DNA from: Methanothrix soehngenii GP6
Lineage (GTDB): Archaea > Halobacteriota > Methanosarcinia > Methanotrichales > Methanotrichaceae
DNA length: 64,000 nucleotides
Direction: 5' to 3'
Assembly: GCF_000204415.1 (NCBI RefSeq)
Contig: NC_015416.1
Coordinates: 1,550,001 to 1,614,000 of the forward strand
Under the pieces are notes generated by a model. The model saw only the letters and a list, made by a program, of their open reading frames with translations. It was not told the DNA's origin and searched no databases. This document shows positions 8,919 through 17,900 of the stretch, in pieces. The number at the start of each line of letters is the position of its first letter. Position 1 is the stretch's first letter. A program made the position numbers and the translations under genes.

Positions 8919-9893
8919 TCAACCTTCCTGGTCAGTCAGCTTTATCATCGCCAATCCATAAAATCCCAGCACCAGGTAATACGCCATTTGTACGATATAG
9001 TAGCCAAAAGCCGATATGATCGCCTGGTCGAGGGGAATTCCCAGGGGCAAGAAGACCAGGGTCCATAAGCCCTGGCTCGTTCCTAGTCCTGCGATTCCGT
9101 ATATTGGCAGGAGGGTAGAGAGCACAGTGAAGGTCGAGCCCATAACAATTATCGGCATTGGAATGTCAAAGTGCATCCCCCTTATTACCAGAAAAACAAC
9201 AAAAAAATTGGCTGCCCAGATGATAAACGAGGAAGCCAATATAAGAAGTGCAATTTTTGCATTTCTTAATTTCTGCATGGATTGAACCATCTCTTTCAGA
9301 TTAGATATCAGATATATAGCAGTGGCATTTCTGGCCAATCCCATCCTATCCAGGGCGCAGGAGAATGAAATTGAGAGCCATTCTCCTCCATAAAAGAGCA
9401 TCAATAACAGAATCAAGCAAAAGATCATAAAGAGGGATATGGGGATTAGGATGCTTTTCATCCCCCCCAGCCGATCGCCTATCATCCATGCCGAGGCCAG
9501 GAAGAGGGTGCCGATGGCAATGAAGTCGAAGATGCGGGATAAGATGAGGGTGGAGGCTCCGGTGATGGCATTCTTATTATGCAGCTTCTTGAGCATATAG
9601 ATGTAAGACAGCTCTCCTGTTCTCATCGGCGCTAGATTGTTCATCATATTGTAGATACACACCAAGTTAAAGAGAGGGAAGAGCTTAATCTCCTGGTCCA
9701 ATAAGATATGAAACCTCAGCGCTCTGAATATATTGCATAGCAAGTATAGAATAAAGCCGCCTGCCAGATATGAAGCATCGATGCCTTTGAGTGTGCTGAT
9801 TATATCGTGCGGATCTATCTGAGACAGGAGCAGATAGAGCAATACTGCCGTGACTGTAGCTGCGGCAATCAGGGCTTGATTTTTCTTATCCAT
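8919..9893 (-). CDS. Multi-pass membrane protein, lysylphosphatidylglycerol-synthase/AglD-like TM domain
   Basis: I choose ATG 9893 (MDKKNQALIAA). The longer frame starting at 9941 would borrow codons from the duplicated IS3 end. About 324 residues with seven or eight hydrophobic segments and FRALRFHILL, MRTGELSYIYMLKK and GIAGLGTSQG motifs, typical of the COG0392 transmembrane family. Archaeal members such as AglD sit in glycosylation loci. Transport or flipping of lipid-linked material is likely but not proven. The IS3 duplication starts only 12 bases upstream of the ATG and has probably replaced the native promoter. Confidence 0.75.
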   Translation of the reverse strand: MDKKNQALIAAATVTAVLLYLLLSQIDPHDIISTLKGIDASYLAGGFILYLLCNIFRALRFHILLDQEIKLFPLFNLVCIYNMMNNLAPMRTGELSYIYMLKKLHNKNAITGASTLILSRIFDFIAIGTLFLASAWMIGDRLGGMKSILIPISLFMIFCLILLLMLFYGGEWLSISFSCALDRMGLARNATAIYLISNLKEMVQSMQKLRNAKIALLILASSFIIWAANFFVVFLVIRGMHFDIPMPIIVMGSTFTVLSTLLPIYGIAGLGTSQGLWTLVFLPLGIPLDQAIISAFGYYIVQMAYYLVLGFYGLAMIKLTDQEG

Positions 9894-9904
9894 GTGCAAA
9901 CAAT

Positions 9905-9992
9905 GGACTGCACCCCTGATAATGGACAAATAGTTAAGCAATGGTATTGGACTGCACCCCTGATAATGGACAAATAGTTAAGCAATGGTATT
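9905..9992. repeat. Tandem duplication of the IS3 terminal repeat
   Basis: A 44-base unit beginning GGACTGCACCCCTGATAATG occurs twice head to tail (9905-9948 and 9949-9992). The second copy is the working end of the IS; the first is an extra outward copy. It may record a tandem or nested insertion followed by deletion. Confidence 0.85.
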
Positions 9993-10856
9993 TAAGGCAA
10001 CCTCCACTTCGAACTGAACCGGAGATCTGTAATTGAGAGCTGAATGCAGCCTCTTATGGTTGTACACATTTTCAATAAAGTTGCATATGTTCCTGAATGC
10101 ATCTTCAAATGTCTCATATTCATTGAGATATACCTCCTCGACCTTCAGTGTTTTTATAAAACTCTCAGCAAAAGCATTGTCATAAGGATTTCCTTTTCTC
10201 GACATGCTGATCTGGATGTCATGCGCCTTAAGACAGTCTACATAATCCTTGGACGCATACTGAACGCCTTGATCAGAATGATGAATAAGACCCTCAAGGG
10301 ATTCCTTGGAACGGTTCTTCAATGCCTTTGCCAGAGCACTCATGGCCAGATCGCTTCTTATGCTCCTGCTCAGCTCCCACCCGATGCACTTTCTGCTGTA
10401 GAGATCCAGGATAACCGCGAGAAAGATATGCTCGTGCTGCAGCTGGACATAAGTGATATCAGAAGCCCATGCCTGGTTCAGTCCCGTGATTTCCCTGCCT
10501 TTTAGAAGGTTAGGATAGACCGGCAGACCATGAGTGGAATCGGTTGTTACCGGCTTGAACTTCTTCTTATAGCAAAGCAACTTCTCCTGGCGCATGAGCC
10601 TCAGCACGCGCTTATGGTTGACCGCATAGCCGCGATTTTGAAGTTCTGCTGTAATTCTCCTGTACCCGTAATAAGGAAACTCCAAAGCTATCTCTTGAAT
10701 CTGGTTAACCAGATCCGAAGATTCGCTATTCTCCGCAGTGAACTTTTCGGACCGCTTCAACCACTCGTAGTAACCGCTGCGACTCACATCCAGCGCCAAG
10801 CAGGAGTGAGATATTGGCAACAGAAGGCCATCTGATTGAGCTTCCTGAATGATCAT
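9978..10856 (-). CDS. IS3-family transposase OrfB (DDE integrase core)
   Basis: 292 residues. An HTH_21-like N-terminus (SRSGYYEWL) precedes an rve core with the catalytic residues in WASDITYVQL (D), HHSDQGVQYAS (D) and NPYDNAFAESFIKTLK (E). Its ATG overlaps the orfA stop (ATGA), allowing coupled initiation. The same frame is open back to the slippery site, so an OrfAB fusion can also be made. Catalyses copy-out/paste-in transposition. Confidence 0.92.
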   Translation of the reverse strand: MIIQEAQSDGLLLPISHSCLALDVSRSGYYEWLKRSEKFTAENSESSDLVNQIQEIALEFPYYGYRRITAELQNRGYAVNHKRVLRLMRQEKLLCYKKKFKPVTTDSTHGLPVYPNLLKGREITGLNQAWASDITYVQLQHEHIFLAVILDLYSRKCIGWELSRSIRSDLAMSALAKALKNRSKESLEGLIHHSDQGVQYASKDYVDCLKAHDIQISMSRKGNPYDNAFAESFIKTLKVEEVYLNEYETFEDAFRNICNFIENVYNHKRLHSALNYRSPVQFEVEVALNTIA

Positions 10857-11182
10857 ATGTCGTCCCTCAACATCGGCTTTCGTCTCTCCTCGCGGACCTT
10901 CTTCTGGGTCATGGCGAAGGCTTTTTTTAAAAGGTCAATTTCAGCATGAGCCTGGCCCAGAAGTCTCTCCAATTCTGCAATCTTCGCCTGATCTTTGTAC
11001 TTGTTTCCGTTACCCATGAATGCTTTTTCGGGATTTTCAGCCAGCTCTGCCTTCCATCGGCAAGGAAGACTCGGATGGATGCCATATTCGCGGGCGATCT
11101 GAGCAAGTGGCTTGCCTGCCTCAAGTTCGGCTAATACTGATATCTTGAAGTCCCGGTCGTAACGCCGCCTGGTCTTCTTCAT
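10853..11182 (-). CDS. IS3-family OrfA (HTH DNA-binding)
   Basis: About 109 residues from ATG 11182, chosen because GGAGGGA lies 6 bases upstream and MKKTRRRYDRDFKISVL is the family's usual start; the frame is open to an ATG at 11206 inside the inverted repeat. HTH: PLAQIAREYGIHPSLPCRW. A leucine-rich C-terminal helix (IAELERLLGQAHAEIDLLKK) mediates oligomerisation in the family. Binds IS ends and, after -1 frameshifting, forms the OrfAB transposase. Confidence 0.9.
   Translation of the reverse strand: MKKTRRRYDRDFKISVLAELEAGKPLAQIAREYGIHPSLPCRWKAELAENPEKAFMGNGNKYKDQAKIAELERLLGQAHAEIDLLKKAFAMTQKKVREERRKPMLRDDI
10922..10928 (-). promoter_or_regulatory. Programmed -1 frameshift slippery heptamer (A AAA AAA)
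   Basis: In the orfA frame the codons read TTA AAA AAA GCC, giving an A_AAA_AAA heptamer. A -1 slip continues AGC CTT CGC CAT and stays open through to the orfB ATG at 10856 without a stop, as I checked codon by codon. OrfB is in the -1 frame relative to OrfA. This is the standard IS3-family control of OrfAB transposase level. Confidence 0.75.
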
Positions 11183-11503
11183 GCACTTCCCTCCATGAGT
11201 CGGCATTGCTTAACTTTTTGTCCACTCGGAGGGGTTCACTCCACAACGCTGTTCTTAGAATTCACCTTTAACTATTAAGAACCATTGACTCCATAGCGCT
11301 CTTATCAATTGGGGGTTTTCTTATCAATTTTATAGGACATCTTCAATCGAAAGAGCATAATTAAAATCAAACTGCGCGCGGCCACCTCATCTTAAAGGTA
11401 GGGGGAATTCATGACCCTCCGCGCACCCGATGTATCAAACACACATTTATCAAAAATATGGGGATCAAGTTCTGCCCGGAACTGACCCCCCATATGCCCC
11501 AAT

Positions 11504-14500
11504 TCATGCCAAGCTCGCTGCCGTATAGCTCATGCACATCAGGTTGTTGTTCCTGGTGATCTGGCAGGTTCCTACAATGGGCTGATCCGACGTTATCGTA
11601 ACCGAGCCCGAGCAATCAGATCCCACAAGGCCCCTCGGCCGGATAGCATTGACCCCGTGGGCAGGGATTATCTGATCTCCCCTGTACAAGAGATCGCCTT
11701 CCCTAGATCTTATTTCCAGTTCTATATTGGCATCAGCGGCAGTAGGATTCTGCAAGACCAGCCAGGACCGCCAGCCGTCTGGGTTGGCGGTGTCGGTGAA
11801 GTCCGGATAAGACAGCGTTGTTGAGACCTGGTCCATGGCATTGTAGCTCATGCACATCTCATTGCTGTTCCTGGTAATCTGGCAGGTGCCAATTATGGGC
11901 TGGTCAGATGTCACCACCACGGATCCCGCGCAGTCCGCGCCTGTTACACTCCTCGGTCTTATTGCCCCAACACCATGAGCAGGAATGATCTGGTTGCCAG
12001 AATAGAGTAAATTGCCCTCCCGTGACCAGATCTCCAGATTCAGATTGGCAGGAGAAGCAGATGGGTTTTGAATGACCAGCCAGGATCGCCAGCTGCTTGG
12101 ATTGGCAGTATCTGTGAAGTCTGGATAGTAAAGCTCATTTGATCCTCTATCCGAGGCGGTGTAGCTCATGCACATTTTATTGCTGTTCCTGGTTATCTGG
12201 CAGGTGCCAGCGATCGGCTGGTCTGAGGTTATCGTGGCCGAGCCGGCACAGTCCGATCCCACTATGTTCCTGGGCCTGATGGCAGCAACACCGTGAGCCG
12301 GGATGGCCTGAGACCCTGAGAAGAGAACACTTCCCTCCCTTGACCTTATCTCCAGTTGCATGTTTGCCGCCAGGGACGTTGGATTCTGAACGACCAGCCA
12401 TGAGCGCCAGCCTTCTGCATTGGTCGTGTCGGTGAAGTCCGGGTAATATAGGGTTGTAGCGCCGCTATCCAGGGCGTTGTACTCCATGGACATCTCATTG
12501 TTGTTCCTGTTGATCTGACACGTCCCCTGGATGAGCTGGTCTGATGCAGCTCTCACCGAGCCGCTGCAATCAGCACCCACAAGGTTTCTGGGACTGATCG
12601 CAATGGAGCCGGAAGGGGGAATGGTCTGCTTTCCGGAGTACAATATCGTACCACCCCTCGACCTTATCTCCAGGTGGACCTTGGCATCAGATCCACTGGG
12701 ATTCTGCAGAACTAAAAAGGATCGCCAGCTATCCGATCTGGTGGTGTCGGTGAAGTCCGGGTAGTATAGGACCGGCGAAGTGCTCAGGAAGTAGGGATCA
12801 GATATCTTTTGTCTGTAGACATTGGGGTCATCGGGTATCCTGTAGTCGGCCAGCACATTTAAAAACGCAGATCCTCCCTGGTGGATCTGGGTCTCTACCT
12901 TGGGCTCAGTCTTCAGCACATTGAAGTACATAATGCCCTTTAACCTGGGGAGCTCGGCCTCCAGCTCGGCAGCGTCATATACATATGAGATCCACTCATT
13001 TTTATAGCTGTCCTGCTCAGCATCGCTCAGGGCATCTCTTGCCCCCGGTGCGGTGGGATCCATGTTGGGATCAAAGGCACCTGTCTCGCCTATGAGCATG
13101 GGCTTATTTTTGCCTATTGAAAATGCCTGATAGAAGTCCACGCCATCCTGGCCATTTCTGATATTGGACAGGAAGAATCCAGGTGAGACATGACCGGTCT
13201 CGTCATAATCCTTGTCGTAAAAGACGAGGCCCACCCAGTCCACATATTCCCCATAGGTTCCGGATCCGGATGGATAGTATTCAGTATAGCCATCTCCATG
13301 ATCCGTACCCCCCCAGGGATAGCCCCAGTTCTGGTTTGGAATCCAGCACATCTCTGCCCTGGGAGCGATTCTATGAAATATCTCTGCCACCGTTTTGAAC
13401 TTGGCTATGTACTCGGCAGGTTTTTGGCCCCATGCATACCAATTCCCGTTCATCTCATGGCCGAAGATAATGAACACCTCTGTATCCAGCTCTTTGCACT
13501 TGGTGGCAAAATACTCCATCTTTGCTGTATCTATAGAGCCCAAACCGCCGTAGGGATCGTACATGAAGACGGGGATTGCTCCATTCGCTTTGACGTCCTG
13601 GGCCCAGTCCCAAATGCCAGTGTTTCGGGAATCTGCAATATCCACGTACTTCAAGAACATGGCATGGTCCTTGCCAGTCGCCAGGTTGAAGCTTTCCATG
13701 CTCTGGCAGCTGGAGTCCTCAGATCCGCAGCCCAGATACGCGCCAGTATAGCAGCCATGAAGCCTGGATACAATGGTATAGCTCCAGGAGGACATAACTG
13801 TATCAGAAGCAGCCCAGAACCCTATGGTATCATTATTGGGATTCTGGTCTAGCTCGTTCCATCCAGCTATCTTCATTGGACCTTTCAGTATTATGTCCAC
13901 AGTGGACGCATTTGCCTTCCAGGCGCTGGAGCCTCTCAGAAGTCCAAAGCTGCTCGCCTGTATTGGTGAATCATTAATCCATCCATTACGTGGAATGGAG
14001 AAGGACTTCGATCCAGCATAAGCCCGCTGGTCATCCCATCCATTCTCTGAGATGTGCATAGAGGCGAGCATCATGGGCTTGAAGGTTTCACCTTCACGAT
14101 GCACTAGATTCGCAACATCCCCACTGGTCGATACGTTGACATCTGCAATGATCTGATCCCTGGTGGGAGGATGAATTCGGACCGTACCCTCGAATCCCAG
14201 ACCATAGTTCTCGCCTTCGAAATGGATCAAGAGGTCTTCCCCATCTTGTATTTGGTTATAGGAAATGCCTGCACCTTGCTTATATCCATCGGACGTCCAA
14301 AAAGAGGGCGACAGAATTACTGCAGTTCCACAACCGGAGTCAGGGGCCCAGTTCATCCGGAAGTAGCTGCTGTCCAGGTGCAATGTCGCATATTGATTAA
14401 AGTTTGTACCGCTGCCATAAGCGATCTCCAGTATATTCCCATTCTGGTTTGCGCTCCATGTGCTTGCTGCCATGCCTGTGCCTGATGTTATGGCCAGGCA

Positions 14501-14548
14501 AAATAAAATCAAATGAATTTTAGTTGAATATATCCATTTCATACCCAT
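11504..14548 (-). CDS. Secreted GH26-like glycoside hydrolase with four C-terminal YPDFTDT repeats
   Basis: 1014 residues. A signal peptide (IHLILFCLAITSGTGMAAS) is followed by a beta-rich N-terminal region to ~260. A GH26-type (beta-mannanase fold) catalytic domain spans ~290-570, with IIFGHEMNGNWYAWG as candidate acid/base site and MLIGETGAFDP as candidate nucleophile site. Four tandem ~106-residue repeats fill ~590-1014, each beginning Y-YPDFTDT and containing WRSWLVLQNP, LEIRSREG, IPAHG and CQITRN. The same repeats end the neighbouring 1245-residue protein. Likely an exported glycan-processing enzyme held at the envelope by the repeats. Substrate unknown. Confidence 0.8.
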   Translation of the reverse strand: MGMKWIYSTKIHLILFCLAITSGTGMAASTWSANQNGNILEIAYGSGTNFNQYATLHLDSSYFRMNWAPDSGCGTAVILSPSFWTSDGYKQGAGISYNQIQDGEDLLIHFEGENYGLGFEGTVRIHPPTRDQIIADVNVSTSGDVANLVHREGETFKPMMLASMHISENGWDDQRAYAGSKSFSIPRNGWINDSPIQASSFGLLRGSSAWKANASTVDIILKGPMKIAGWNELDQNPNNDTIGFWAASDTVMSSWSYTIVSRLHGCYTGAYLGCGSEDSSCQSMESFNLATGKDHAMFLKYVDIADSRNTGIWDWAQDVKANGAIPVFMYDPYGGLGSIDTAKMEYFATKCKELDTEVFIIFGHEMNGNWYAWGQKPAEYIAKFKTVAEIFHRIAPRAEMCWIPNQNWGYPWGGTDHGDGYTEYYPSGSGTYGEYVDWVGLVFYDKDYDETGHVSPGFFLSNIRNGQDGVDFYQAFSIGKNKPMLIGETGAFDPNMDPTAPGARDALSDAEQDSYKNEWISYVYDAAELEAELPRLKGIMYFNVLKTEPKVETQIHQGGSAFLNVLADYRIPDDPNVYRQKISDPYFLSTSPVLYYPDFTDTTRSDSWRSFLVLQNPSGSDAKVHLEIRSRGGTILYSGKQTIPPSGSIAISPRNLVGADCSGSVRAASDQLIQGTCQINRNNNEMSMEYNALDSGATTLYYPDFTDTTNAEGWRSWLVVQNPTSLAANMQLEIRSREGSVLFSGSQAIPAHGVAAIRPRNIVGSDCAGSATITSDQPIAGTCQITRNSNKMCMSYTASDRGSNELYYPDFTDTANPSSWRSWLVIQNPSASPANLNLEIWSREGNLLYSGNQIIPAHGVGAIRPRSVTGADCAGSVVVTSDQPIIGTCQITRNSNEMCMSYNAMDQVSTTLSYPDFTDTANPDGWRSWLVLQNPTAADANIELEIRSREGDLLYRGDQIIPAHGVNAIRPRGLVGSDCSGSVTITSDQPIVGTCQITRNNNLMCMSYTAASLA

Positions 14549-14971
14549 CCCTCCCCATTAGACTCTCTATTGCCCGCGATTTTGCGAGCGTTCCCTGCAT
14601 ATTATGCTGCTAATCCAGGTTTTTGTCTGATGCACAGATGGTATGATCCGATGCATCCGATGTCCTCTGCCGATCGATCAGACAATGCAAAGAAGGATGC
14701 TGTCAGCTCCATCTGACAGGAGAGCTCCGACTCTATAGAGAATCCATTTCCCGGAGCCGATCTTTAATCCCATATTGGTGCAGGCGATCGGGTGGTTCGG
14801 CAAAATCAGCCAGGATTTCTGGATAATGCAGACTCCTCGTCTAACCAATAACATTAGAATTATCTTTATATAAATAACTTTCGAGAAGGGACTCTTCAAG
14901 AAGGGACAAGAAAGGAAAGACAGGAGGAATGATCGTAAACTGAGATCAGTCCCCCTGCAATCGAATGCGCC
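14549..14971. other. Intergenic region with a degenerate YPDFTDT-repeat relic
   Basis: Minus-strand positions ~14690-14845 encode broken pieces of the same repeat. LHYPEIL is in one frame; KSWLILPNHP, NMGLKIGSGKWILY and GALLSDGA are in another. They align with YYPDF, SWLVLQNP, NMQLEIRSREG and SQAIPAHG of the flanking genes. A TATA-like TTTATATAAAG (minus strand, ~14866-14876) precedes it and resembles the promoter of the 18709 gene. The relic separates the two large secreted-protein genes. Confidence 0.5.
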
Positions 14972-17900
14972 TCAGTCAGCTGCCGAGTAGCTCATGCACA
15001 TTAGGTTATTGTTGCGGTTGATCTGGCAGACGCCAGCAAGCGGCTGGTCTGATGCCACGACCACCGACCCGGAGCAATCTGCGCCCACCAGGCTTCGTGG
15101 CCGGATGGCGCTCACTCCGTGAGCTGGAATGACCTGTATTCCGGAGTACAGCAGCCCCCCTTCTCGGGACTTGATCTCTAAAGCTGCATTGGCAGCATAG
15201 TCCGCCGGATTCTGCAAGAGAAGCCAGGAGCGCCAGCTATCGGGATTGGCAGTATCTGTGAAGTCAGGATAGAAGAGTGTCGTCGAGCCCTGGAGGAGAG
15301 CGTTGAAGCTCATGCACATCAGGTTATTGTTTCGGTTGATCTGGCAGGTGCCGACTATCGGCTGATTCGAGGTCACTACTGCTGACCCGGCCAGGTCCGA
15401 GCCCACCAGGTTCCTGGGGCGAATGGCACTCACACTCTGGGCCGGTATGCTCTGGGCTCCGGAGTAGAGCAGATCGCCCGCTCTTGATCTGATCTCAAGG
15501 TTTATACTGGCCTGTGATGCGCCGGGATTCTGCAGAACCAGCCAGGACCGCCAGCCTTCGGGATTGGTGGTATCAGTGAAATCGGGGTAGTAGAGGGCAG
15601 TTGAACCTTGGTCTGCTGCCGTATAGCTCATGCACATCAGATTGTTGTTCCTGGTTATCTGGCAGGTGCCTGCGATTGGCTGGTCTGAGGAAACGACCGC
15701 CGATCCCGCGCAATTGAAACCGGCAAGATTCCGGGGCCTTATGGCACTTACCCCATGAGCAGGGATGATGGCACCGCCCGAGTACAACAGCTCTCCTGAT
15801 CTCGATCTGATCTCCAGGTTCAGGTTGGCCTGGCTCGGGCCGGGGTTCTGCAGCACCAACCAGGACCGCCAGCTTTCAAGATCATCAGTATCTGTGAAGT
15901 CCGGATAGTGCAATGTGGTACTTGCACGGTCCAAGGGATTATAGCTCATGCACATCTCGTTGCTGTTCCTGTTGATCTGGCAACTTCCGGCGATGGGCCG
16001 ATCCGATGTCACCACCGCGGACCCTGCAAAGTCCAAGCCTGCTAGGTCTCGTGGCCGGATGGCAGCCACGCTGTTAGCAGGAATGGTCTGACTGCCCGCA
16101 TATCGCAATTCTCCTGTCCTGTCGCGCAGCTCTAGATGCATGGTTACTGCCTCGTCAGCAGGATTCTGAAGCATCAGCCAGGATCTCCAGCTATTGGGAT
16201 AGACAGTATCTGTGAAGTCGGGATAGTACAGGGTCCATTCTTCTCGTTCAATAATTTTAATGGTTGCAGCTTCAGACCATCCCGAGGTGGCGCCTTTACT
16301 GTCCGTGGCCATGGCCTTTATCTGATAGACTCCAGCATTGATCCAGCTATGAGACATGCTTGCAGTTGCCCCTGAATCAACAAGATCGGTGGTTGTGGTG
16401 CTTCCGTCCCCCCAATCGAAGGTGTATTTCACTTGATCTCCATCCGGATCAGATGCAAAGGTGAAATAAATGTAACCAACCTCGACAAAGCCGCTATTCT
16501 CGCCGAGAGGAACAGAAGGAGTATTTGGAGGATTGTTGGGGAGGTCAGAGCAGTCTATAACTGCCACAAAAGCGTCTTTGTATCCGCCATTGGCTGGCTG
16601 CAATGGATTTCGGGTTGGAAAATTGTTTGATTCTGTATACCCTGTGAGATAGGTTTTTCCAAAATTATCTATAGCGATTCCTTTGGCATAATCATAGTTG
16701 ACTCCTCCCAGGTAAGTGGAAAAAGACAAAGCCGATCCGGCAGCATTTATCATGGCGACGAAAATATCATATGAGCCACTATTCGATGCCTGTAATGGGC
16801 TCTTTGTTGGGAAGTCGGCGGAAGAGGTATCACCGGTGACAAAAGCGTTGCCCCTGCTGTCCACAGCGATGCCATGAGCAAAACAATCGCCGCTGCCTCC
16901 AAGAAATGTGGAATAGTCCAATGCCGATCCTGCGGAGTTGATCTTGGCGACAAAGGCGTCAAAAGAACCCTTCTTCAATGCCTGTATCGGATTTTGGGTT
17001 GGGAAGTCATCTGAGATGGTATACCCCGTTATATAGGCGTTGCCTCTCCTATCCACAGCGATGCCTTCAGCAAAGTCATTGAAGCTTCCACCAAGGTAGG
17101 TGGAATAAGTCAATGCCGATCCTGCGGAATTGATCTTGGATACAAATGCGTCCATCTCGCCGCCATTCGATGCCTGCAATGGATTTCTTGTCGGGAAATT
17201 GGTTGAATATGTAGGCCCGGTGATATAGGCATTGCTGCTTCCGTCTAAGGCGATGCCAAGGCCATATTCAGAGCTGCTTCCTCCGAGGTATGTAGAGTAG
17301 ACCAGCGCCGATCCAGCCGAATTGATCTTGGTGACAAAAGCGTCCCACGATCCGGCCTTCGATGCCTGGATGGGATTTTTTGTCGGGAAGCTGGCGGAGC
17401 CTGTATACCCGGTGACATAAGCGTTGCCGCTCCCGTCTATAGCTATGCTTTCTCCATTGTCCTCGCCGCTCCCTCCCAGGTAGGTGGAATAAGATAGTGC
17501 CGACCCGGCGGAATTGATCTTGGCAATAAAAGCATCATTCGAACCAGCATTGGATGCCTGCAATGGATTTTTTGTCGGGAAGTTGGTGGAGGCAGTATAC
17601 CCTGTTACATAGGCGTTGCCGCCGCTATCAACAGCGATGCCTTTGGCATAATCATAACCTCCTCCTCCCAGGTAGGTGGAATAAGACAGTGCGGACCCGG
17701 CGGAATTGATCTTGGCAATAAAAACATCGCTAGATGCAGCATTGGATGCCTGCAATGGATTTTTTGTCGGGAAGTTGGTGGAAGCAGTATACCCTGTGAC
17801 ATATGCATTGCCACTGCTATCAAGTGCCAGGCTCAAGCCAGAATCATCGCCGCTTCCCCCTAGATATGTGGAGTAGGCCAATGTCGGATCGATCACCAAA

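Larger units (their letters stand above)
9949..11242 (-). mobile_element. Complete IS3-family insertion sequence
   Basis: About 1.29 kb bounded by imperfect ~40-base inverted repeats: 9949-9988, and 11203-11242 reading outward as GGAGTGAACCCC...GTTAAGCAATGC. It carries orfA and orfB on the minus strand in the usual overlapping -1 arrangement with an A7 slippery run. Two relics of the same family lie at 7705 and 42701. Both frames are open and the DDE triad is present, so it may be active. Confidence 0.88.

Noticed and set aside
13190-13852. 220-codon plus-strand frame
   Set aside because: Antisense to the GH26 catalytic domain, no ribosome site, no recognisable motif.
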